This document shows positions 1 to 7,547 of a DNA stretch of 64,000 bases, piece after piece. A program made the translations under genes and the position numbers. Location: positions 1 to 64,000 of the forward strand of contig CAJTCH010000008.1 of the NCBI GenBank assembly GCA_910574715.1, read 5' to 3'. Position 1 is the first letter of the stretch. Each line of letters starts with the position of its first letter. The notes under the pieces were generated by a model. It was not told the DNA's origin and did no database searches. It saw only the letters and a list, made by a program, of their open reading frames with translations. The DNA comes from Lachnospiraceae bacterium. GTDB taxonomy: Bacteria; Bacillota; Clostridia; Lachnospirales; Lachnospiraceae.

Positions 1-110
1 CCTTTACATGCCTGCCGGCCATAAGTTCTTCATAACAGCAGTGCAGGGTATGGTCAAAATTCCGTTCGTCTGACGCCGCCTTGAAAATATCGTGGTAGGA
101 GGAAACACTT

Positions 111-557
111 GTGGGCATGAAAGAAATCGTGCCGGTGATAAAGGACTTACTGACAAAGGCAATCGTGGAGAACGCTATCCGAAAACTGGAAAAGATACCG
201 GAGCCGGAGTGCAGCCAGTTTGTCGCCGCCACAAAAGCACGGTTCCTTGCAGAACGTGACAATTCCATTTGCCAGCGGCTTGCGGCGGCAAAAGCACAGG
301 AGCCGATTTTGCAGGGGCATGACCTGTCAGGAAAGGAACGGTTCCACCCGGAAACCCGGCACATGATTACGCTGGAAGTACAGAAGCAGTGCTTTGTCGG
401 TTTTAAGGGGGAGCGGTTCCGCATCTTCCTCTCCGATGAAGGCTACCGGAACGCAAAGCGCAGCGAGCAGGAGAGGGAAATCAAGATAAAGAGCCATGCC
501 GCCGTTGTCGCCGGGAAGCTCTATCCTGACAAAAAGCCCAGACAGCAAGAACGGTAA
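111..557 (+). CDS. Hypothetical protein of the mobile element
   Basis: A 148-residue protein that I do not recognise. The GTG start at 111 has AGGAGG at 97-102, eight bases upstream, so translation is plausible. It has no signal peptide or membrane segment, is rich in Lys, Arg, Glu and Ala, and ends in a basic tail. Codon use (many GCC/GCG/CCG) resembles the relaxase and VapE-like genes of element B rather than the AT-rich cargo at 2.4-5.1 kb, so it probably belonged to the same family of mobilizable elements. It lies about 240 bp upstream of the truncated relaxase. No function is proposed. Confidence 0.5.
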   Translation: MGMKEIVPVIKDLLTKAIVENAIRKLEKIPEPECSQFVAATKARFLAERDNSICQRLAAAKAQEPILQGHDLSGKERFHPETRHMITLEVQKQCFVGFKGERFRIFLSDEGYRNAKRSEQEREIKIKSHAAVVAGKLYPDKKPRQQER

Positions 558-732
558 AAACGGAGTTAAAACTTTCGGAAAAAGAATTTACAGAACTGTA
601 TACACATTTATCGTAAAACCTCAAAATATGTATTCTTTCTGCCTTTATGAAAGTTCATAACATGAGGGAAAAGGATAAAATGATAGTCCATCAAAAAACT
701 GAATATCTCGCCGCCCATCAGCGGCACATCCA

Positions 733-767
733 AGCAGGAAATCTGAAAAGGTATCCTGCTATTTTTT
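733..767 (+). terminator. Hairpin plus T-run upstream of the truncated relaxase gene
   Basis: AGCAGGA (733-739) pairs with TCCTGCT (754-760), followed by a run of T. The same stem, loop and T-run precede the intact relaxase gene of element B (5153-5187). It looks like an intrinsic terminator. Its strict position just ahead of mobA also fits part of a transfer origin region. Confidence 0.55.
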
Positions 768-798
768 TGCCCGGAATCCGGGAGAAAGGAGGACACAC

Positions 799-1056
799 TT
801 GCCTTGCCCGCATTGTAAAATCACAATCATCAAACGGGGCGAAAACGAATCCGCCGTTTCTGCCGCTGCCTATCAGAGTGGCGAAAAGCTGTTCTCTGAA
901 TATGACCAAGAGCAGAAATATTATCCCTACAAGAACGAAGTTACCCACAAAGAAATCATGCTCCCACCCCATGTGCCACCGGAGTATGCTTGCATATCCA
1001 TTTGGCGACTGCTGCGACAACGACAGTTATGGAGGACAACTGCCTATGGCGAATAA
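799..1056 (+). pseudogene. MobA/MobL relaxase, N-terminal remnant
   Basis: The TTG start at 799 follows AAAGGAGG. The first roughly 64 residues align closely with the intact MobA/MobL protein at 5257, including the AAAYQSGEKL motif with the presumed catalytic tyrosine. After the PPEYA segment homology stops. The reading frame runs into the palindrome and ribosome site that belong to the xis gene and ends at 1056, after the xis ATG. The intact protein has 526 residues, so more than 85 percent is missing, including the metal-binding histidine cluster. The joint lies in a short stretch (GGAGTATGC) similar in both partners, which suggests a deletion by microhomology. Confidence 0.8.
981..1012. 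repeat. Hybrid copy of the palindromic repeat at a deletion joint
   Basis: The right arm and loop match the palindrome at 9091-9122 (TT, GCATATCC, then TTTGGCGA). The left arm is now relaxase coding sequence (GGAGTATGC, 981-989), which can still pair imperfectly with the right arm. In element B the left arm is GCCAAGCGGATACGC. This is therefore the point where mobA was joined to the region ahead of xis. Confidence 0.65.
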
Positions 1057-1279
1057 AAAAATAAATGTTGATGAAAAAAGATATTCAGATATTCCGGTCT
1101 GGCGCAGGTATACGCTGCCTATTGAAGAAGCAGCCGGATATTATCATATCGGGGAAGGAAAGCTGCGAATGCTCATTGACACACATCCCAATGAAGATTT
1201 CTATGTGATGAATGGAAACAGGGTTCTGATTAAGCGTGAGAAATTTGAACGGTATCTGGACCACGCAACTGCTATATAA
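1046..1279 (+). CDS. xis: Excisionase (Tn916 Xis-like), element A copy
   Basis: A 77-residue protein nearly identical to the copy at 9162 (IPVWRRYTL, YYHIGEGKLR, LIDTHPNEDFY and LIKREKFERYLD segments). It belongs to the small winged-helix excisionases of Tn916-like elements, which bind near the element ends and steer the tyrosine integrase to excision. The ATG at 1046 is preceded by TATGGAGG at 1028-1035, and the same arrangement precedes the element B copy. It sits 121 bp ahead of the broken integrase gene. The frame is intact, so the protein could still be made and might act in trans on element B. Confidence 0.85.
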   Translation: MANKKINVDEKRYSDIPVWRRYTLPIEEAAGYYHIGEGKLRMLIDTHPNEDFYVMNGNRVLIKREKFERYLDHATAI

Positions 1280-1400
1280 GAATATCTGAAAAAGAGAACA
1301 GCAGATTGCCTGTATCCCATGATAAAGCTGTACGGAGAGTCAAATTTGTGATATGATAATTTTGCAAGTCTGACTCTCCTTTTTTGAAAGGAGAGGTTTG

Positions 1401-2048
1401 ATGAGTGAGAAAAGAAGAGATAACCGTAATCGTATTTTACGTGAGGGCGAGTATCAGCGCACAGATGGGAGGTATCGGTTCCGTTATATTGACGAGGACG
1501 GAAAAGAGAAAAATGTTTACAGTTGGCGTTTGGATAAGAATGATCCAATGCCGAAAGGTAAGAAGCGGGAACTTTCATTGAGAGAGAAAGAAAAGCAGAT
1601 TGAAGCAGATTTGTTTGACCACATCGTAACGAATGGCGGCAATTACACGGTGCTGGAGTTGGTGGAGAAGTATGTATCTCTGAAAACAGGAGTCCGGCAC
1701 AACACGGTTGCCGGATATAAGACAGTCATTATTGAGCCTATGGTAGATGGTTATATTCGTTTTCTGTGTCTGGATAAGAATGATATGCCAAAAGTTGCCC
1801 TTCACTGGGAGAAGTATCTGGAGCATATCATTGAGAAATACAATAAGATTTACCGCATCCAGATGCCAAAAGTAACCCCTCATGTATGCAGGCATACCTT
1901 TTGCTCCAATATGGCGAAGCCGGGAATGAATCCGAAGACCTTACAGTATATCATGGGTCATGCGGATATCAGTGTAACATTGAACACCTACACCCATGTG
2001 AATTTCGATGATGCGAAGGAAGAACTGCAACGAGTGGCGAACTCTTAA
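1401..2048 (+). pseudogene. int: Tyrosine integrase with internal in-frame deletion (element A)
   Basis: The ATG at 1401 follows AAAGGAGAG. The product is 215 residues against 399 for the element B integrase at 9507. The N-terminal arm-binding part (to GYKTVI) and the C-terminal catalytic part (from EPMV) are about 85-90 percent identical to it, but some 184 codons between them are missing. The deleted part includes most of the core-binding domain and the first catalytic arginine (HTGLR in element B). The remaining catalytic HVCRHTF, GHADISVTLNTY box and nucleophile tyrosine are present. The frame survives the deletion. Recombinase activity is very unlikely, though the N-terminal arm-binding domain could still bind the ends. 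Confidence 0.85.
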
Positions 2049-2057
2049 AAAAGCCCA

Positions 2058-2201
2058 TTGGTAAAGCCGCTTACTTTACCAACGTATTTACCAATTTTGC
2101 AGGGACAAATATGAGAAAGTATGAAACGATTTGAGAAAATGCTTTGGAAACATAGAATTTCGGAATAGTCTGAAAACCCAGCAAAATCAAGCATTTGAGA
2201 A
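2058..2201. repeat. Right-end repeats of element A
   Basis: TTGGTAAA (2058-2065) pairs with TTTACCAA (2075-2082), right behind the integrase stop; another TTTACCAA follows at 2087-2094. TTTGAGAA occurs at 2130-2137 and 2194-2201. Element B has the same layout, with the two TTTGAGAA copies again exactly 64 bp apart (10788 and 10852). The hairpin probably ends int transcription. The conserved direct repeats are candidate integrase or excisionase arm sites. Confidence 0.5.
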
Positions 2202-2233
2202 GAAATACAGGATATGTAAGGAGTTATAGAAAA

Positions 2234-2270
2234 ATGATTAAAATACTTTTTGTCTGCCACGGCAGTATCT
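2234..2270 (+). other. Attachment junction: phosphatase 5' end (right end of A, left end of B)
   Basis: This 37-bp stretch reads as MIKILFVCHGSI, the start of a low-molecular-weight tyrosine phosphatase. It matches 10892-10928 at 31 of 37 bases with mostly silent differences. After 2270 the match to the phosphatase stops at once and the frame meets a stop codon within 17 codons. An attachment junction explains this: element A was integrated at the phosphatase start, and element B later entered the same site. The silent differences suggest the two copies came from different hosts. Confidence 0.7.
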
Positions 2271-2326
2271 TGAAATGTTCCGGAAAAGCCTGTAGAATCA
2301 ATGATTTCACGCTTCAATAAGGTACT

Positions 2327-2347
2327 TACTACACCACTACTACACCA
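2327..2347. repeat. Two TACTACACCA direct repeats near the left end of element B
   Basis: TACTACACCA occurs at 2327-2336 and 2338-2347, an 11-bp period or about one helical turn. It lies 57 bp inside the proposed left end, where Tn916-type integrases bind arm sites. No other role is apparent. Confidence 0.4.
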
Positions 2348-2436
2348 TTTTCGAAAGAGCCTTGACATGACAATCAGAAAATTAAAATAGATTTTATGAG
2401 GATATAGTATTTTGTAGAAGATTTTGTTATGATATG

Positions 2437-2463
2437 AATTGGGTAGATGTTATCTACCCAATT
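2437..2463. promoter_or_regulatory. Perfect inverted repeat (operator candidate) upstream of the AlbA-type gene
   Basis: AATTGGGTAGAT (2437-2448) and ATCTACCCAATT (2452-2463) form 12-bp perfect arms around GTT. It lies directly downstream of a TATGAT-like -10 (2429-2434) and just ahead of the ribosome site TTGGAGG (2468-2474). A repressor bound here would block transcription of the next gene, which encodes a protein with a C-terminal winged helix, so autoregulation is the simplest guess. Confidence 0.55.
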
Positions 2464-2481
2464 TGACTTGGAGGTGCTTTC

Positions 2482-3837
2482 ATGGCAGAGAGTCAGAATA
2501 TTGAATGGAAAGAATCATGGCGGGATGAATATCTCAAATGGATATGCGGTTTTGCCAATGCGCAGGGTGGAAAGATTTATGTCGGCACAAATGATGATGG
2601 TACTGTCATTGGTATCCAAGACAGTAAGAAGCTTATGGAAGACATTCCCAATAAAGTAAGGGATATTCTGGGAATTATCGTAGATGTGAATTTGTTATCT
2701 GAAGACGGAAAAGAATACATTGAAATTTGTGTCAGTTCAAATACTTATCCTGTGAATTACAGGGGAGAGTATCATTATCGGAGCGGAAGCACAAAACAGT
2801 TGCTTAAAGGACAGGCATTGAATCAGTTCCTCTTAAAAAAGACTGGCATTACCTGGGATAGTGTTCCCATACAGGATGTTGCAGTAAGGGATTTGCGGAA
2901 TGATAGTTTTGATATTTTTCGTGAACAGGCCGTTCTTAGCAAAAGAATGGACAAAAAAGATGTCGATTCTTCCAATGAGCAATTGCTGGATAGTTTAAAT
3001 CTGCTTGACCATGGTATGCTCAAGCGGGCGGCGATTTTACTATTTCATCATAATCCGGAGAAATGGATACCAGGTTCTTATGTAAAAATTGGCTATTTTG
3101 AAACAGATTCAGAATTGCGGTACCAGGATGAAATACATGGGTCACTGATTTCACAGGCTGATAGAGTTGTGGATTTGATATTTACCAAATACCTGAAAGC
3201 AGAAATCTCTTATCAGGGAGTTACAAGGGTAGAAACTTATCCTTTTCCAAAGGAGGCGATTAGAGAAGCCGTTTTTAATGCCATCGCCCACAAATTCTAT
3301 GGAAAATTGATACCGATTCAAATCAGGGTATATGCGGATAAAATCATGATTGCAAACGATTGCGTGTTTCCTGATGATTGGACGGTTGATGATTTGATGG
3401 GAAGTCATCGTTCCAGACCATATAATCCACTCATTGCGAATACTTTCTTTCGTGCAGGCTTTATCGAAGCATGGGGTCGGGGAATTGAGAAAATTAAGGA
3501 CAGCTGTGCGCAGGCCGGGAATCCCATGCCAGAGTATATGGTGAAAAAAGAGGACATTATGGTGACGTTTAAAGGTTTGATGACTGACACTACCCAAGAT
3601 ACTACCCAAGCTGTTACCCAAGGTACTACCCAAGTTGGTTTTCAGAATATTGGAAATTCGATTCCTATGCGGATTATAAAAGTTATCAAAGATAATCCAG
3701 CATTATCCCAAAGCCAGATTGCAGAAATGCTTGGTGAAAAACATGATACGATTAAATATCATATGCGGAAAATGCGTTTGTCTGGTGTGATTGAAAGGGA
3801 AGGAAGCAGTCAAAAGGGAAAGTGGATTATAAAATAA
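2482..3837 (+). CDS. AlbA/Schlafen-type ATP-binding regulator
   Basis: A 451-residue protein. Residues about 1-120 form an AlbA_2 (Schlafen-like) DNA-binding domain with the family signature IEWKES followed by FANAQGG and IYVGTNDDG. Residues about 250-360 match the ATPase-like C-terminal domain of the RecG-related family (REAVFNAIAHK, GFIEAWGRGIEKI). A Thr-Gln-rich linker (four repeats of TTQ/VTQ type) leads to a C-terminal winged helix at about 385-451 (LSQSQIAEML, MRKMRLSGVIEREG). Such proteins are usually annotated as transcriptional regulators, and some Schlafen-like proteins act in phage defence. The ATG at 2482 has TTGGAGG at a good distance. A perfect inverted repeat lies in the leader. 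It is the first gene of element B, and its low GC matches the neighbouring cargo. Confidence 0.8.
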   Translation: MAESQNIEWKESWRDEYLKWICGFANAQGGKIYVGTNDDGTVIGIQDSKKLMEDIPNKVRDILGIIVDVNLLSEDGKEYIEICVSSNTYPVNYRGEYHYRSGSTKQLLKGQALNQFLLKKTGITWDSVPIQDVAVRDLRNDSFDIFREQAVLSKRMDKKDVDSSNEQLLDSLNLLDHGMLKRAAILLFHHNPEKWIPGSYVKIGYFETDSELRYQDEIHGSLISQADRVVDLIFTKYLKAEISYQGVTRVETYPFPKEAIREAVFNAIAHKFYGKLIPIQIRVYADKIMIANDCVFPDDWTVDDLMGSHRSRPYNPLIANTFFRAGFIEAWGRGIEKIKDSCAQAGNPMPEYMVKKEDIMVTFKGLMTDTTQDTTQAVTQGTTQVGFQNIGNSIPMRIIKVIKDNPALSQSQIAEMLGEKHDTIKYHMRKMRLSGVIEREGSSQKGKWIIK

Positions 3838-3899
3838 AGTGTTGTTACCTTAATCAAGTGTTAATAGAACATTAAAAATGATATGAGTGGAATCGTACA

Positions 3900-4112
3900 A
3901 AACCGAAGGAGGAAAGTGAGATCAGTACAGCTTCACTGGCGAAGCTTGGCAAGAATGCCAATATCACGACAGATGTTTGGGTGAAGATCTTCAATGCTTT
4001 GGAATGCGATTTTTCTGACATCATGGAGATGGTTCCAGTAGAAGAAAAGGCTGATTTTCCCAAAAAGCGCGGAAGATTGAAGTGTAAGTATAAATTTAAG
4101 CGTCAGAGCTGA
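3900..4112 (+). pseudogene. Xre-family regulator, C-terminal remnant
   Basis: In frame from about 3900 to the TGA at 4110 the translation reads ISTASLAKLGKNANITTDV, then a segment with ALECDFSDIMEMV. This is the recognition helix and C-terminal half of the small Xre proteins common in Firmicute mobile elements, which normally begin with about 25 further residues. No start codon in this frame lies at a ribosome site, and the missing N-terminal half is not found upstream. It is therefore a truncated gene. The rest of 3838-4193 shows no feature that I can name. Confidence 0.6.
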
Positions 4113-4193
4113 GTTTCATAAAATATGCTATCTTTTCGATAAGCAATAAAGTATAATGAAGTCAGTAATAAATTTAGAAATTGAGGTAAAGTT

Positions 4194-4514
4194 ATGGCAT
4201 CCAGCAAAGAATATTTAGAATTTATTTTAGGTCAGTTATCTGGCTTGAATGAAATTACCTATCGAGCTATGATGGGCGAATTTGTCATTTATTATCGTGG
4301 TAAGATTGTAGGCGGTATCTATGATGATAGATTACTTGTTAAACCAGTAAAATCAGCAATAAGTTATATGCCAACGATTTCGTATGAGTTACCTTACGAG
4401 GGAGCAAAAGAAATGTTGTTGGTAGATGAAGTTGATAATAAAGAGTTTTTGACAGGATTGTTTAATGCTATGTATGAGGAATTGCCTACCCCTAAATCGA
4501 AAAAGAAGAAATAA
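4194..4514 (+). CDS. TfoX N-terminal-domain protein
   Basis: A 106-residue protein matching the TfoX/Sxy N-terminal domain: YLEFILGQLS near the start, MMGEFVIYYRGKIVGGIYDD in the centre, and LLVKP. The C-terminal helical TfoX domain is absent and replaced by a short Lys-rich tail. In gamma-proteobacteria TfoX/Sxy activates competence genes; stand-alone N-terminal domains in Firmicutes have no settled function. The ATG at 4194 follows TTGAGGTAAAG. The gene is AT-rich and ends 31 bp before the LspA-like gene, so the two are probably co-transcribed cargo of element B. Confidence 0.75.
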   Translation: MASSKEYLEFILGQLSGLNEITYRAMMGEFVIYYRGKIVGGIYDDRLLVKPVKSAISYMPTISYELPYEGAKEMLLVDEVDNKEFLTGLFNAMYEELPTPKSKKKK

Positions 4515-4545
4515 TAAAATAATAATTTGAGAGGAAGTGTTACTG

Positions 4546-5064
4546 ATGGAAAAGTTTAAGCCGTTTATTATACCTGTGGCATTATTGGTTTTAATTGACC
4601 AGACGGTTAAAATAGTAATTTCAAAAGTATTTATGAAATGCGAATTTGATATAATAGCCAAAGTTTTAAGATTTAATCCAGAACTAAATACTCGTTTATC
4701 TTATGCTGGAAATTTCTTCGAATTATTATCAAGTCCGTTTGTTACCATTTTATTGAATGTGTTTGTTTTGTTCCTCTTTTTTTCAGGATATATGCTATAT
4801 CAGGCAAAAAGAGCACATATAAGTTTTTGGGTAAAAATAATAATGATTTGTGGCATATCGGGATGTTTATGTAGCTTGATTGATAAGCTGTTTTGGGGTG
4901 GAAGTTTAGATTTTTTGCAGATACCTACCCTTTTTATTTTTGATTTGAAAGACTGCTATCTTACAGTTGCAGAAGTTATATTTGTTGCTATTGGAATTTT
5001 GAATAGCAAAGAAATATCGGTTAAAGAGTATTTACATTTTTGTTGTAACAAATTTAGCTTGTAA
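4546..5064 (+). CDS. lspA: Signal peptidase II-like membrane protein
   Basis: A 172-residue membrane protein with about four hydrophobic segments, the size and topology of prolipoprotein signal peptidase (LspA), an aspartic protease that removes signal peptides from lipoproteins. Family motifs are visible but diverged: LIDQTVK near the N-terminus, SLIDK for the usual NLxDR, and two aspartates in SLDFLQIP and FDLKD at the positions of the catalytic pair. I chose ATG 4546, with GAGGAAG about nine bases upstream; a GTG at 4537 sits inside that ribosome site. Its place as AT-rich cargo of a mobile element suggests an extra, specialised LspA rather than the housekeeping copy. Activity is likely but unproven given the divergence. 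Confidence 0.7.
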   Translation: MEKFKPFIIPVALLVLIDQTVKIVISKVFMKCEFDIIAKVLRFNPELNTRLSYAGNFFELLSSPFVTILLNVFVLFLFFSGYMLYQAKRAHISFWVKIIMICGISGCLCSLIDKLFWGGSLDFLQIPTLFIFDLKDCYLTVAEVIFVAIGILNSKEISVKEYLHFCCNKFSL

Positions 5065-5128
5065 ACTTCTGGTTTATTATTTCTTATACATCGGGTCAAC
5101 TTGCCCCGAACTTTTACAACTAAATACC

Positions 5129-5187
5129 CGCCGCCCACACAGCGGCACACCGAGCAGGAAATCTGAAAAGGTCTCCTGCTTTTTTTC
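5129..5187 (+). promoter_or_regulatory. Conserved hairpins ahead of mobA (terminator and possible oriT)
   Basis: A small stem CCGC/GCGG is followed by AGCAGGA (5153-5159) pairing with TCCTGCT (5174-5180) and eight T. The same block, with identical loop sequence AATCTGAAAAGG, precedes the truncated relaxase of element A although the flanks differ. The second stem with its T-run is a good intrinsic terminator for the cargo genes. MOBQ-type relaxases usually nick just upstream of their own gene, so the transfer origin is expected here too. No nick site can be pointed out. Confidence 0.5.
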
Positions 5188-5256
5188 TGCCCTCTGCCCC
5201 AAATGAGGTGGTAAAACGCCACCCCATCCACCAATTACCGAAAGGAGGGACACGAA

Positions 5257-6837
5257 ATGCCCTGTCCACACAACGAAATCACGATTGTTCAGCGCAGCCA
5301 GCGACAGTCTGCGGTTGCCGCCGCTGCTTACCAGAGTGGCGAAAAGCTGTTCTGTGAATACGACCAGCAAGTGAAGCACTACCCAGAAAAGCGTGGTATC
5401 GTCCACAATGAAATCCTGCTCCCGGCAAATGCCCCACAGGAATATGCAGACCGCAATACCTTATGGAACGCCGCCGAAGCGGTGGAGAAGCAATGGAACT
5501 CCCAGCTTGCAAGGCGGTGGGTGCTTACCATCCCCAGAGAAATACCGCCAGACCAGTACGCTGTCCTTGTCCGGGAGTTTTGGCAGAAGCAGTTTGTTTC
5601 CAAAGGCATGATTGCTGATTTTGCTATCCATGACCCCCATCCGCCGGGACATAATCCCCACGCCCATGTCCTGCTCACTATGAGGGCAATGGACGAACAT
5701 GGAAAATGGCTTCCCAAGAGCCGCAAGGTTTATGACCTTGATGAAAACGGGGAACGGATAAAGCTGCCGTCCGGCAGGTGGAAAAGCCATAAAGAAGATA
5801 CGGTTGACTGGAACGACCAGAAGTATTGTGAAATCTGGCGGCATGAATGGGAGGTCATCCAGAACCGCTATCTGGAAGCCAATGACCGCCCGGAGCGTGT
5901 GGACTTGCGTTCCTATGCCAGACAGGGGCTTGATGTTGTCCCTACTGTCCATGAGGGGGCTGCTGTCCGGCAGATGGAAAAGCGTGGTATCCAGACGAAT
6001 ATCGGCAACCTGAACCGGGAAATCAGAGCCGCCAACAGTCTGATGAAGTCCATCCGGCAGCTTATCCAAAACCTCAAAGGCTGGATTACCGAGCTGGGCG
6101 AAAAACGGAAAGAGCTGCTTGCACAAAAAGCGGCGGAGGAAGCGACACTTCTTCCCAATCTGCTGATGAAGTATATGGAGATACGCAAGGAAGAACGGAA
6201 GGACTGGACAAGGGCTGGACAGAACCGGGGGACTTCACAGGACTTAAAGGCAGTCAGCGAAGCCCTGTCCTATCTCCGGCAAAAGGGGCTTTCCACTGTG
6301 GAGGACTTAGAAGCATTTCTGGAATCTTCCGGGAAATCAGCCGCAGATTACCGCAATCAGATGAAGCCAAAGGAAGCCCGAAGCAAAGTGATTGACGGGA
6401 TTCTTTCCAGCCGGACAGACTGCAAGGAATGTAAGCCTGTTTATGAGAAGTACCGGAAGATGTTTTTTAAGAAAACAAAGGAGAAATTCAAACAGGAACA
6501 CCCGGAGGTTGCCCGGTATGAGAAAGCCGCCACCTACCTTGCCAAGTACCCGGATGATAAGGACAGCACCCAAAAGGAACTGCAACAGGAGCAGGAAACG
6601 CTTCTGGAAGAAATCGCAGAGCAGGAAGTACCGCTGACCGAGGTGCAGGCTGATTTGAAAAAGCTGCGAGACATCCGCTACTGGGTACGGAAAGCCACAC
6701 CCGGCACAGAGGAAAGCAAAGAGCCGCCCAAGAAGCAGCCCATCAAAGAAGTCTTGCAGGATAAGGCGGACGAGAAAAAAGCACAAAGAACCGCCCCGGC
6801 ACAGAAGAAACACAAACAACAGGATATGGAACTTTAA
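5257..6837 (+). CDS. MobA/MobL relaxase
   Basis: A 526-residue mobilization nickase. It would cut one strand at oriT, stay bound through a tyrosine and lead the strand into a recipient through another element's conjugation pore. The N-terminal relaxase domain (about 1-210) shows AAAYQSGEKL with candidate nucleophile Tyr25, and the metal-binding cluster HDPHPPGHNPHAHVLL at about 125-140. The remaining roughly 300 residues are charged, probably coiled-coil, with a Lys/Gln-rich tail. The ATG at 5257 follows GAAAGGAGGGACAC. It is the first gene of the transfer-replication block and ends 65 bp before the CHC2 gene. A truncated relative lies at 799. Confidence 0.92.
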   Translation: MPCPHNEITIVQRSQRQSAVAAAAYQSGEKLFCEYDQQVKHYPEKRGIVHNEILLPANAPQEYADRNTLWNAAEAVEKQWNSQLARRWVLTIPREIPPDQYAVLVREFWQKQFVSKGMIADFAIHDPHPPGHNPHAHVLLTMRAMDEHGKWLPKSRKVYDLDENGERIKLPSGRWKSHKEDTVDWNDQKYCEIWRHEWEVIQNRYLEANDRPERVDLRSYARQGLDVVPTVHEGAAVRQMEKRGIQTNIGNLNREIRAANSLMKSIRQLIQNLKGWITELGEKRKELLAQKAAEEATLLPNLLMKYMEIRKEERKDWTRAGQNRGTSQDLKAVSEALSYLRQKGLSTVEDLEAFLESSGKSAADYRNQMKPKEARSKVIDGILSSRTDCKECKPVYEKYRKMFFKKTKEKFKQEHPEVARYEKAATYLAKYPDDKDSTQKELQQEQETLLEEIAEQEVPLTEVQADLKKLRDIRYWVRKATPGTEESKEPPKKQPIKEVLQDKADEKKAQRTAPAQKKHKQQDMEL

Positions 6838-6902
6838 CAGGCACTTGCCATTTTCAATCAGAGAATGTCAGGTGCTTTTCTTATTTTCAAGGAGGGATAG
6901 AT

Positions 6903-7547
6903 TTGAATGTATTTGAAGCTGTGAAGCAGTCCGTCACAACAAGACAGGCTGCGGAGCATTATGGAATCCATGTAGGTCGGAACGGGATGGCTTGCTGCCC
7001 GTTCCATCACGATAAAACCCCAAGTATGAAGCTGGATCAGCGTTACCACTGCTTCGGCTGCGGTGCAGATGGGGATGTGATTGATTTTACCGCCGCCCTG
7101 TATGGGCTGGGAAAGAAAGAAGCCGCCGTACAACTGGCACAGGACTTTGGGCTTTCCTATGAGGACTGGAAGCCGCCGGGAAAGGCAAAAAAGTCCAAGC
7201 CCCGGCAGAAATCCCCGGAGGAACAGTTTCAGGAGGCAAAGAACCGATGTTTCCGTATCCTTGCCGATTATCTTCACTTGCTTATGGCATGGAGAACGGA
7301 CTACGCCCCGCACTCCCCGGAGGAAGCCTTTCATCCCCGGTTTGTGGAAGCCTTACAGAAGCAAGACCAAGTGGAATATCTGCTGGATATATTGCTGTTC
7401 GGGGAGACAGAGGAAAAAGCGGCTTTGATTACGGACTACGGAAAGGATGTGATACAGCTTGAACAGCGAATGGCAGAGCTTGCAGCCGCAGACGCAGCAA
7501 GAACTAAAAAACACCATGAACGCCATGCAGCCGTCCCAGAGCATTGA
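6903..7547 (+). CDS. CHC2 zinc-finger protein (primase-like N-terminal domain)
   Basis: A 214-residue protein with a DnaG-type CHC2 zinc finger at about 30-60: ACCPFHHDKTPSM then YHCFGCGADGDVIDF. It lacks the catalytic TOPRIM domain of a primase. In related elements such proteins precede a VapE-like ATPase and are thought to bind DNA at the element's origin. The TTG start at 6903 has AAGGAGGG upstream. A CCC-rich basic linker (residues about 95-110) is followed by a helical C-terminal part. Its 3' end overlaps the next gene by 89 bp in another frame, a tight arrangement suggesting translational coupling. Confidence 0.85.
   Translation: MNVFEAVKQSVTTRQAAEHYGIHVGRNGMACCPFHHDKTPSMKLDQRYHCFGCGADGDVIDFTAALYGLGKKEAAVQLAQDFGLSYEDWKPPGKAKKSKPRQKSPEEQFQEAKNRCFRILADYLHLLMAWRTDYAPHSPEEAFHPRFVEALQKQDQVEYLLDILLFGETEEKAALITDYGKDVIQLEQRMAELAAADAARTKKHHERHAAVPEH

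Larger units (their letters stand above)
1..2270 (+). mobile_element. Element A: decayed right part of an integrative mobilizable element
   Basis: This stretch carries the same parts as the intact element B downstream: a hairpin ahead of a MobA/MobL start, an excisionase, an integrase and a characteristic right end. Here the relaxase is cut after about 64 residues, everything between it and xis is gone, and the integrase has a 184-codon internal deletion. The right end terminates in the start of a phosphatase gene (2234-2270), as in element B. The left end lies outside the window or is lost. I see no assignable gene in 1-110. The element can hardly move on its own: relaxase, replication genes and a functional recombinase are missing. 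Confidence 0.75.

Noticed and set aside
1..110. End of an upstream gene at the left window edge
   Set aside because: One frame is open to position 73 (ending KIPFV), but it is too short to assign to any family or even to prefer over the other frames.
647..1279. A 210-codon frame covering the relaxase remnant and xis
   Set aside because: Its first 130 codons overlap the real relaxase start in another frame and match no family; only the last 77 codons, from ATG 1046, are a gene (xis).
3590..3633. CRISPR-like or tandem DNA repeat (TACCCAAG units)
   Set aside because: The units are short, irregular and in frame, encoding a Thr-Gln linker; there are no spacers or cas genes.
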